Part shown: positions 1 through 5,186 of the stretch, in pieces | Layout of the letters: each line of letters starts with the position of its first letter | Position numbering within the stretch: position 1 is the stretch's first letter | Assembly: GCA_023423475.1 (NCBI GenBank) | Contig: JAFAFN010000495.1 | Location: forward strand, 1-7,602 | Direction: 5' to 3' | Source: Actinomycetes bacterium | GTDB lineage: Bacteria > Actinomycetota > Acidimicrobiia > Acidimicrobiales > Microtrichaceae | Length of the DNA: 7,602 bases | Notes under the pieces: model-generated | Told to the model about the DNA's origin: nothing | The model's database searches: none | Seen by the model: the letters and a program-made list of their open reading frames with translations, nothing else | Made by a program: the position numbers and the translations under genes

Positions 1-1992
1 ATCGGCGCGGTCATCATGGGTGCGCTCGCCTTCCTCGTCGGCTTCGTCGCGAACCCCAACAACCTGCAGCGGGGCTTCGCCGACCGCGGCGCCGGTCGCA
101 TCGACCTCTGGAACGTCACGATCGAGCTGATCAAGATGCGCCCGCTCGAGGGTTACGGCGCCGGCCAGGTGAAGTTCCTCATCGCTGAGTACCTCCTGAC
201 GACGCCGGGCTCCCAGATGCTGATGGATACCCGCAGCGAGGTGTCCGCTCACAACACGTGGCTCGACGTCGCGGGTGACCTCGGGCTCGTCGGCCTGGGG
301 ATCTTCGTCTCGATCTTCATCATCACGCTGTGGAGCCTGCTCACGCCCCGTTGGCGCCAGGACAAGGAGCTGTCGACCACGCTCTTCGTCATGATGCTGC
401 CGGTCCTCTCCGGCTCGTTCTTCCTGCCGTTGCTGAACAACAAGCTGTCGTGGTCGATCATCGGCGTCGCCGCTGCACTGCAGGTCCCGTCGTGGGGCGC
501 CCGGTGGTCGGGGATGTCGGGCAGGGGATCGTCCACCGCGCTCGCCCGGGTCGGTGAGCCGTCGCTCCCGGCGACGAACGACGCACCGGGGACCGCCAGG
601 GGCTCGGTGCCCGGCTTCCCCGCGCCGCCCGACGTCCGCCTGGCTCGTTGGGACCTGCGTGTCTCACGCCGCTTCCGCATCTGGATCCTCGTCGGCGCGC
701 TGCTCGGCGGCTCGATCATGGGCGTGGTCGCAGGGGCCATGCCGACGGAGTACACCGCCTCGGCCGGGGTGTTCGTCCCGGAGATGGACGGGCCCGAGGG
801 CCGCAGCACCGTCTACCTGGACCGCAGTCGGCTCCAGGGTGTGCTGACCACGGGCATCTCGGCGGCGTACGCGGATGAGCTCCGTGAGCTGTCCGGGATC
901 GACCTCGGCATCGAGGAGATCCGCTCCCGGATGTCGGTGACGCTGCCGAAGATGGGCGCGTACGTCCAGATCGAGTTCACCGACACCGACCGGGCCAACG
1001 CCGAGGCGGTCCTGCCGCAGCTGCTGCCGGCACTCGACGAGGTGTACCGGACGACGCACGAGTTCGCGAGGGAGCAGACCGCCAACGAGCTGCGTCCCGT
1101 GGTGCCGGGCGAGGCCCGCTACTACAGCGGCGACTTCTACATGCACGTCGGTCGCGCCGGCGAGGTCGAGGTCACCCCGCCGCGCTCGGCGTGGTTGATC
1201 TTCGTGGGCCTGTGCACCGGTGCGCTCGTCGCCGCCGGTCTGGCGCTCAGCCAGCAGCGTCGTCCCAGGGTGAACAACGACGACGACTTCGTCGACGTGC
1301 TCGGCATGCCGCTGTGGTCCCACATCGGTCGGACCAGACGTCGACGCACGGTCTCGAGCGGGCAGTACGCACAGATCGCGGCGATGGCGGCGGATCACCA
1401 GCTGCTCACCGACGGGGTGGGCGACGACCCGTGGAGCGGACCCGGTCGTTACGTCATCACCTCGCCGCGCCACGACGCGTCAGCACCCGCGCTCGCGCTG
1501 GGCCTGGCGGCGGAGCTCGCCGCCGAGGGTCGTCGGGTGGTGCTCGTCGACGCGCAGCTCGACCGGCCGAGGCTGAGCGCCCGACTGGGCAGGTTCGGCC
1601 GTCGTGGTCTGGCCGACGTCGCAGCGGGGACGGCGGACCTCGCCGAGGTGGTGCGCCCGGTGAACCGTGCGTTGCTGCCTCGTCGACTCCGCAAGGTGGT
1701 CTCGAAGGGCACCGGAGAGGTCCGCTTCGTGCCGGCGGGTCGCCGCCGCAGCGCCAAGCATGCCACGGTGCCCCTCGACGTGCTCGACCGCTTCGATCCG
1801 GACGTCACCGTGATCATGGTGGCGCCACCCACCCTGGGCGAGGTCCCCATGTCGGCGGTCCTGGGCTGGGCCGACGCGGTGGTGCTCACCCTGGTCGAGG
1901 GGCGGACGGTGACCTTCGACGCCGAGGACGCGGCGGCCGTGGTCCGCACGTTCTCGTACGGCTGCAACGGTGCCGTGCTGCTCGACGTCTGA
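1..1992 (+). CDS. Fused O-antigen ligase/polymerase (Wzy_C-like) - Wzz chain-length regulator with degenerate BY-kinase domain (5' end outside window)
   Basis: The frame is open from base 1, so the start lies upstream. Residues are counted here from the ATG at base 16. Residues 28-97 resemble the C-terminal part of O-antigen ligases/polymerases: an RPLEGYGAGQ stretch (42-51), then SAHNTWLDVAGDLGLVGLG (77-95), containing the conserved HN..L.....GL.G pattern. Membrane segments follow at about 88-109, 122-140 and 145-157. A Pro/Ala/Gly-rich linker (about 158-215) leads into a Wzz-like module: helix 222-241, extracytoplasmic domain 242-389, helix 391-411. The cytoplasmic part (about 430-658) follows the BY-kinase fold, with VVLVDAQLDRPRL (508-520) at Walker A' and VTVIMVAPP (597-605) at Walker B. 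The Walker A site (SPRHDASAP, 483-491) has no GK[ST], Walker B lacks its Asp, and there is no C-terminal Tyr cluster, so ATP hydrolysis is unlikely. Expected role: polymerising or ligating an undecaprenyl-linked glycan at the membrane while controlling its chain length. The domain assignment is strong; the fusion is read directly from one uninterrupted frame. Confidence 0.85.
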   Translation: MGAVIMGALAFLVGFVANPNNLQRGFADRGAGRIDLWNVTIELIKMRPLEGYGAGQVKFLIAEYLLTTPGSQMLMDTRSEVSAHNTWLDVAGDLGLVGLGIFVSIFIITLWSLLTPRWRQDKELSTTLFVMMLPVLSGSFFLPLLNNKLSWSIIGVAAALQVPSWGARWSGMSGRGSSTALARVGEPSLPATNDAPGTARGSVPGFPAPPDVRLARWDLRVSRRFRIWILVGALLGGSIMGVVAGAMPTEYTASAGVFVPEMDGPEGRSTVYLDRSRLQGVLTTGISAAYADELRELSGIDLGIEEIRSRMSVTLPKMGAYVQIEFTDTDRANAEAVLPQLLPALDEVYRTTHEFAREQTANELRPVVPGEARYYSGDFYMHVGRAGEVEVTPPRSAWLIFVGLCTGALVAAGLALSQQRRPRVNNDDDFVDVLGMPLWSHIGRTRRRRTVSSGQYAQIAAMAADHQLLTDGVGDDPWSGPGRYVITSPRHDASAPALALGLAAELAAEGRRVVLVDAQLDRPRLSARLGRFGRRGLADVAAGTADLAEVVRPVNRALLPRRLRKVVSKGTGEVRFVPAGRRRSAKHATVPLDVLDRFDPDVTVIMVAPPTLGEVPMSAVLGWADAVVLTLVEGRTVTFDAEDAAAVVRTFSYGCNGAVLLDV

Positions 1993-1998
1993 GCAGCT

Positions 1999-2014
1999 CC
2001 CGCGTCGCTGCGGG
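1999..2014 (+). terminator. Small GC hairpin after the fusion gene (possible weak terminator)
   Basis: CCCGC (1999-2003) can pair with GCGGG (2010-2014) around a 6-nt loop, starting 7 bases after the stop at 1992. There is no U-tract, so it is not a canonical intrinsic terminator. Together with the putative promoter just downstream, it may mark the boundary between the polysaccharide gene and the housekeeping cluster. The right arm contains the first base of an alternative tatD start at 2014. Confidence 0.2.
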
Positions 2015-2033
2015 TGACCCGAGCGGCGACGGG

Positions 2034-2039
2034 TACCGT
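2034..2039 (+). promoter_or_regulatory. Candidate -10 element for leaderless tatD transcript
   Basis: TACCGT fits the actinobacterial TAnnnT -10 pattern. Seven bases separate its end from the GTG at 2047, the spacing expected if transcription begins on the first base of the start codon. A weak -35-like GTGACC lies at 2014-2019, but the 14-nt spacer is short. No Shine-Dalgarno sequence precedes 2047, which fits a leaderless message. This is inference from pattern only. Confidence 0.3.
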
Positions 2040-2046
2040 GTTCGCC

Positions 2047-2880
2047 GTGAAGCAGCCCTCCGGCGGGTCACCGCTGCCCCCACCCCCGGGTCCGTGGATC
2101 GACAACCACTGCCACATCACCGCGGCGCACCTGGCCGACGACACCGGCTCGTCGAGCGTCGTGCAGGACGCGCTCGACGCAGGTGTGGTGGCCATGATCA
2201 CCGTCGGGACCGACGCCGCGAGCTCGGCGGCGTGCCTCGAGGTCGCGGCGTCGAACGAGCACGTGTACGCCACTGCGGGGGTGCATCCCCACGATGCGAC
2301 CGAGGGCGTCGATGCGCTGCGCTCGGTCGTCGATGCAGCGAGGGCTGGTTCCGATCTGGTGGCGATCGGCGAGTGCGGCCTCGACTACCACTACGACCAC
2401 TCCCCGCGTGAAGTGCAGCGCGCCGTGTTCGCCGAGCAGATCGCGCTCGCGCACGAGGTCGACCTGCCGCTCGTGATCCACACCCGCGAGGCCTGGGACG
2501 ACACCTTCGACCTGCTCGAGTCCGAGGGCATGCCGCCGCGCACCGTCTTCCACTGCTTCACGGGTGGACCCGCCGAGGCGGAGCGAGCGGTGGGCATCGG
2601 GGCGATGTTGTCGATCAGCGGGATCGTCACCTTTCCCTCCGCCACCGACCTGCGCGCCGCGGTGACGGCCGCTCCGCTCGCGTCGCTCATGGTCGAGACC
2701 GACTCGCCGTACCTGACGCCGGTGCCCTATCGGGGGCGCAGGAACCGCCCGGCGCTCGTCGGCTGGGTCGGCGCCGAGATCGCCGCGCTCCAGGGCCGCC
2801 CCGTCGACGAGGTCGCGCGGGCCACCACGGAGCAGGCCGAGCGCTTCTACGCGCTCGCCACACCACCGCAGGGGCGCTGA
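2047..2880 (+). CDS. tatD: TatD-family metal-dependent hydrolase (DNase)
   Basis: This is a TIM-barrel amidohydrolase-superfamily protein, 277 aa from this start, typical of TatD. Family motifs appear in order: IDNHCHI (usually DTHCH; both metal-binding His are kept, with Asn replacing Thr), TAGVHPHDA, AIGECGLDYHYD (metal-binding Glu), LVIHTREAWDD, FHCFTGG, SGIVTFPSA, and ETDSPYLTPVPYRGRRNRP (metal-binding Asp). TatD proteins are Mg-dependent 3'-5' exonucleases acting in the cytoplasm on single-stranded DNA or RNA, with proposed roles in DNA repair and quality control. The start is uncertain. In-frame GTGs lie at 2014, 2038 and 2047; 2047 is preferred because a -10 element is placed for leaderless initiation there and because 2014 lies at the foot of a hairpin. 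All three leave a Pro-rich extension before the usual N-terminal motif. It heads the cluster with ksgA and ispE, as in mycobacteria. Confidence 0.93.
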   Translation: MKQPSGGSPLPPPPGPWIDNHCHITAAHLADDTGSSSVVQDALDAGVVAMITVGTDAASSAACLEVAASNEHVYATAGVHPHDATEGVDALRSVVDAARAGSDLVAIGECGLDYHYDHSPREVQRAVFAEQIALAHEVDLPLVIHTREAWDDTFDLLESEGMPPRTVFHCFTGGPAEAERAVGIGAMLSISGIVTFPSATDLRAAVTAAPLASLMVETDSPYLTPVPYRGRRNRPALVGWVGAEIAALQGRPVDEVARATTEQAERFYALATPPQGR

Positions 2881-2884
2881 CGGC

Positions 2885-3298
2885 ATGGGGACCGCGCAGC
2901 TCCGCTACGTCATCGCCGGTGGGATCACGCTCGTCGCGCTCGTCGTGCTCGGTGTCGGCGCGCTGCTCGGAGGCAGCGACGAACCGAGCAGCGACGCAGC
3001 CCCGAGCACCACGGCCGAGGCGACGACCACGACCGAGGCCGCCGAGGTCGAGACGCAGGACACGACGACCACGTCGATCGCGATCCTGCCCGACTGGTAC
3101 CCCAAGCAGACCAGCCGGTACTCGGACCGCCAGCCAGTGGTGACCGTGTCGACCCTGCCGCCGACCACCACCGAGGCGCCGGAGGACTCCGACGACTCGG
3201 GCAGCAGCGGCACGAGCAGCTCGAGCGGTTCGGGCACGAGCAGCTCCGGCACGAGCGGTTCGGGGACGTCGTCGAGCTCGACCGGGTCGGGCGGCTGA
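2885..3298 (+). CDS. Short Ser/Thr-rich single-pass membrane protein in the rpfB position
   Basis: I do not recognise a family for this 137-aa product. A short basic N-terminus and one hydrophobic helix (about 8-28) suggest an uncleaved anchor or signal peptide. No lipobox Cys is present, and the protein has no Cys at all. The predicted extracytoplasmic part has a Thr/Glu-rich stretch (40-63), a more ordered-looking core (about 64-92, including ILPDWYPKQTSRYSD), an acidic Thr/Pro segment, and a Gly/Ser/Thr tail (105-137) that looks disordered. The ATG is 4 bp after the tatD stop, with AGGGG at 2870-2874 as a possible ribosome-binding site; the stop is 1 bp before ksgA. In mycobacteria the gene between tatD and ksgA is rpfB, a resuscitation-promoting factor. 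No Rpf, G5 or DUF348 domain is visible here, and the length is less than half of RpfB. It could be an unrelated replacement, a relict anchor, or a wall-spanning stalk. The codon usage and tight packing support a real gene. Confidence 0.75.
   Translation: MGTAQLRYVIAGGITLVALVVLGVGALLGGSDEPSSDAAPSTTAEATTTTEAAEVETQDTTTTSIAILPDWYPKQTSRYSDRQPVVTVSTLPPTTTEAPEDSDDSGSSGTSSSSGSGTSSSGTSGSGTSSSSTGSGG
3201..3295 (+). repeat. In-frame low-complexity repeat encoding a Gly/Ser/Thr tail
   Basis: A 24-nt unit (3209-3232, encoding GTSSSSGS) is immediately repeated at 3233-3262, identical apart from a 6-nt in-frame insertion (CGGCAC, 3247-3252). The 14-nt core GGCACGAGCAGCTC is exact in both copies. Similar Ser/Gly codons continue to the stop. 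This looks like a recent tandem duplication of a flexible tail, and a likely site of length variation between strains. Confidence 0.6.
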
Positions 3299-3299
3299 G

Positions 3300-4148
3300 G
3301 TGCTCGACGAGACCGACATCCGTGCGCTGCTGGAACGTCACGGACTGGACGCCCGCAAGGCGCTCGGCCAGAACTTCGTCGCCGACCCCGCGACGGTGCG
3401 GCGCATCGCATCGTGGGCGCACGTCGGTCCGGGCGACCACGTGGTCGAGGTCGGCCCCGGACTCGGCTCGCTCACCCTGGCGCTCGCGGACACCGGCGCC
3501 TCGGCGCTCGCCGTCGAGAAGGACCGATCCCTGGTGCCGCTGTTGCAGAGCGTGCTGCAGGATCGAGGGGTGGCGGCATCGGTCGAGCTGCTCGAAGCCG
3601 ACGCGCTGACGCTCGACTGGCAGGCCGAGCTCTCGGCCCGAGCAGCCCGGTGGGTGCTGGCCGCGAACCTGCCCTACAACGTGGCGGTCCCCATCATCAT
3701 GGGGGTGTTGGCCGACGCCCCGATCGTGGAGCGGCTGGTGGTCATGGTGCAGAAGGAGGTCGCCGAGCGCCTCGTGGCCGGTCCTGGTGGCCGGACCGTG
3801 GGCATCCCGTCGATCAAGCTGGCCTGGTACGCAGCGGCCGAGCTGCTCGGTGAGGTGCCGCCCGAGGTGTTCGTCCCCGCGCCGCGGGTGACCTCGGCGG
3901 TCGTGGCGATCACCCGTCGACCGCCGCCGTCCACCACGGTCGGCCCGCGGGACGTCTTCCCGCTCGTCGAGACCGCCTATCGCCAGCGCCGCAAGATGCT
4001 GCGGTCGTCCCTCGGTCGCACCGTGCCCGCCGAGGCGTTCGCCGCCGCCGGCATCGAGGTGACCCGGCGACCCGAGGAGCTCGACATCGCGACCTGGACC
4101 CGACTGGCCGAGGCCGTGCGGCTCGAGCAGGGCGGCCAGGCGTCGTGA
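3300..4148 (+). CDS. rsmA: 16S rRNA (adenine(1518)-N6/adenine(1519)-N6)-dimethyltransferase
   Basis: RsmA (KsgA), 282 aa, full family length. It uses S-adenosylmethionine to dimethylate two adjacent adenines in the loop of 16S rRNA helix 45 during late small-subunit assembly. Visible motifs: KALGQNFVADP (20-30), the SAM-binding VVEVGPGLGSLT (48-59), the acidic residue of VEKD (72-75), EADAL (99-103), the catalytic NLPYNV (123-128), QKEVAERLVAGPG (151-163), FVPAPRVTSAVV (191-202) and YRQRRKMLRSSLG (227-239). The start is GTG, 1 bp after the preceding stop. The only purine-rich element (GAGG) overlaps the start itself, so translation probably relies on coupling to the upstream gene. The stop overlaps ispE by 4 bp. 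The order tatD-x-ksgA-ispE is conserved in actinobacteria. Loss of this enzyme is the classic basis of kasugamycin resistance. Confidence 0.97.
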   Translation: MLDETDIRALLERHGLDARKALGQNFVADPATVRRIASWAHVGPGDHVVEVGPGLGSLTLALADTGASALAVEKDRSLVPLLQSVLQDRGVAASVELLEADALTLDWQAELSARAARWVLAANLPYNVAVPIIMGVLADAPIVERLVVMVQKEVAERLVAGPGGRTVGIPSIKLAWYAAAELLGEVPPEVFVPAPRVTSAVVAITRRPPPSTTVGPRDVFPLVETAYRQRRKMLRSSLGRTVPAEAFAAAGIEVTRRPEELDIATWTRLAEAVRLEQGGQAS

Positions 4149-4852
4149 CCGTCGAACTGCTCGCACCGGCCAAGCTCACGCTCTCGCTGCGGATCACCGG
4201 CGTCCGCGACGACGGCTACCACGAGATCGACGCCGAGATGGTGAGCGTCGACCTGCACGACCGCATCGAGGTCGACCCCGAGGGCGACGGCCTGGTGGTC
4301 GTGCGCGACGGCGTCGAGGAGGCCGGTCACCCCGACGACCTGGTCCTTAGGGCGCTACAGGCTGCGGGCCGACGCGCCGGGGTCAGGTTGCACAAGTCGA
4401 TCCCCGCGGGTGCGGGGCTGGGCGGGGGCAGCTCGGACGCGGCGGCGATCCTGCGGTGGGCCGGGGTCGAGGACCTGGATCTCGCGGCGGGCATCGGTGC
4501 GGACGTGGCGTTCTGCCTGGTCGGCGGTCGGGCTCGGGTGCGTGGCATCGGCGAGCGGGTGGACCCGCTGCCGTTCGAGCCACGGACGCTGACGTTGCTC
4601 ACCCCACCGGTGCACGCGTCGACGCCGGTGGTGTACCGCTGCTGGGACCGTCTGGGCGGTCCGCGCAACACCGATGGCGACAACGACCTGGAGCCGGCAG
4701 CGATCGAGGCGTACCCGGAGCTCGCCGCGTGGCGCGACGAGCTGGCGCTGGTCTCAGGTCGGCGACCCCGCCTGGCCGGTAGCGGCTCGACGTGGTTCGT
4801 GGAGGGTGCTCATCCGGGTCCGGGACGGGTGGTCGTCGACACGCTGCGCTAG
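4145..4852 (+). CDS. ispE: 4-diphosphocytidyl-2-C-methyl-D-erythritol kinase, compact form
   Basis: This GHMP-family kinase phosphorylates CDP-methylerythritol with ATP in the MEP pathway to IPP/DMAPP, the precursors of undecaprenyl phosphate and menaquinone. Motifs: PAKLTLSLRITGVRDDGYHE (8-27, with the catalytic Lys10), the ATP-binding PAGAGLGGGSSDAAA (87-101), GADVAFCLVGG (118-128, with the catalytic Asp120), GIGERVDPLP (134-143), NDLEPAA (180-186) and the GHMP C-terminal LAGSGSTWF (210-218). The product is 235 aa, against roughly 280-310 usually. The shortening is mostly internal: only about 16 residues lie between the GHMP loop and the GADV motif, and the loop before HPDD is brief. No catalytic residue is lost, so this looks like a compact functional enzyme rather than a broken one. 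The GTG start overlaps the ksgA stop (GTGA), indicating translational coupling. Confidence 0.95.
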   Translation: MTVELLAPAKLTLSLRITGVRDDGYHEIDAEMVSVDLHDRIEVDPEGDGLVVVRDGVEEAGHPDDLVLRALQAAGRRAGVRLHKSIPAGAGLGGGSSDAAAILRWAGVEDLDLAAGIGADVAFCLVGGRARVRGIGERVDPLPFEPRTLTLLTPPVHASTPVVYRCWDRLGGPRNTDGDNDLEPAAIEAYPELAAWRDELALVSGRRPRLAGSGSTWFVEGAHPGPGRVVVDTLR

Positions 4853-4887
4853 CTGCGGTCAGGCGATCGGGCCGTCGGACCCGGGGC

Positions 4888-4989
4888 TCACTTGCCCCTG
4901 GCGCGACGCTGATGGCGCGTACGCCGCAGCAGCTTCTTGTGCTTCTTCTTCCGCATGCGCTTACGGCGCTTCTTGATGAGTGAGCCCAT
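4888..4989 (-). CDS. 33-aa basic ribosomal protein, AURKAIP1/COX24-domain family (mycobacterial bS22-like)
   Basis: The reverse strand encodes a 33-aa protein beginning MGSLIKKRRKRMRKKKHKK and ending RRTRHQRRARGK, with ATG at 4989-4987 and TGA at 4890-4888. More than half of the residues are Lys or Arg. The pattern (MGS-hydrophobic-IKKRRKRM.KKKH.KLLR.TR.QRR) matches the tiny actinobacterial AURKAIP1/COX24-domain proteins. In mycobacteria that protein was found as an extra small-subunit component near the decoding centre and named bS22; the same label is used for an unrelated E. coli protein, so no symbol is given. It binds 16S rRNA. The gene is convergent with ispE (35 bp between stops) and monocistronic here. 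Its promoter gives an almost leaderless message, which fits the absence of a Shine-Dalgarno sequence. Genes this short are easily missed by automatic annotation. Confidence 0.93.
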   Translation of the reverse strand: MGSLIKKRRKRMRKKKHKKLLRRTRHQRRARGK

Positions 4990-4999
4990 GGCGGGGACG

Positions 5000-5029
5000 A
5001 CACTAGGACCTGTCGCTCGGCGAACTCAA
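5000..5029 (-). promoter_or_regulatory. Promoter of the 33-aa ribosomal protein gene
   Basis: Reading the minus strand, TTGAGT (5029-5024) serves as -35, followed by an 18-nt spacer and TAGTGT (5005-5000) as -10. Transcription would start near 4992, leaving only about 3 nt before the ATG at 4989. Both elements are close to the housekeeping sigma consensus (TTGACA / TAnnnT), and the placement relative to the gene is right. Confidence 0.5.
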
Positions 5030-5064
5030 AACGGCGATGGGCTGGGCAATGTGCCCCGTGGGTA

Positions 5065-5094
5065 TTTCGATCCGCAGGGAGGTCCCGATAGGCT
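5065..5094 (+). promoter_or_regulatory. Candidate promoter for the second Wzz-like gene
   Basis: TTTCGA (5065-5070) and TAGGCT (5089-5094), 18 nt apart, form a weak sigma70-like pair on the plus strand. The start site would be near 5102, giving a leader of about 85 nt that includes the hairpin at 5121-5154. The gene needs its own promoter because the gene immediately upstream points the other way. The -35 match is poor, so the exact position is uncertain. Confidence 0.2.
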
Positions 5095-5120
5095 CGTCCG
5101 AGGCGCGTGGACACCGGACA

Positions 5121-5154
5121 ACGCCCTCGACGCGGGGACGTCGTCGAGGGGCGT
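5121..5154 (+). promoter_or_regulatory. Leader hairpin upstream of the second Wzz-like gene
   Basis: ACGCCCTCGACG (5121-5132) pairs with CGTCGAGGGGCGT (5142-5154) in a 12-bp stem with one bulged G and a 9-nt loop (5133-5141). It ends 14 nt before the ribosome-binding site and 32 nt before the ATG at 5187. No U-run follows, so it is not an ordinary terminator. It could affect transcript stability or translation, or be a binding site for a regulator that recognises an inverted repeat. The structure is plain in the sequence; the function is unknown. Confidence 0.4.
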
Positions 5155-5168
5155 CGCGCGATGTGACT

Positions 5169-5175
5169 GAGGAGA
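5169..5175 (+). promoter_or_regulatory. Ribosome-binding site setting the start of the second Wzz-like gene
   Basis: GAGGAGA is a strong match to the anti-Shine-Dalgarno sequence, 11 nt before the ATG at 5187. It decides against the in-frame ATG at 5037 and the GTG at 5163, whose extra residues look non-coding in character and which would lie upstream of this site. A second in-frame ATG at 5196 remains possible. Confidence 0.55.
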
Positions 5176-5186
5176 CGAACGGTCGA

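Noticed and set aside
1191..2411. A plus-strand open frame of about 406 codons in another phase across the end of the fusion gene and tatD.
   Set aside because: Its translation is dominated by Arg, Gly and Ala without any motif, and it overlaps two genes with clear motifs in a different frame.
3201..3295. The repeat-rich stretch considered as a CRISPR-like or regulatory repeat array.
   Set aside because: The units are directly adjacent, short and in frame, and encode a Gly/Ser/Thr tail. There are no spacers or nearby cas genes.
2925..4166. A long minus-strand open frame of about 413 codons opposite ksgA and the small membrane protein gene.
   Set aside because: It is a shadow of ksgA: Arg/His/Gly-rich, without a family signature, and it spans two real genes.
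4853..4887. A bidirectional terminator between ispE and the convergent small ribosomal protein gene.
   Set aside because: Only short, imperfect GC pairings (around CGGG and CCCG) are present, with no clean stem or U-tract.
5037..5186. An extended N-terminus of the second Wzz-like gene from the ATG at 5037.
   Set aside because: The extra 50 residues lack coding character, cover the leader hairpin and the candidate promoter, and end at a strong ribosome-binding site that points to 5187.
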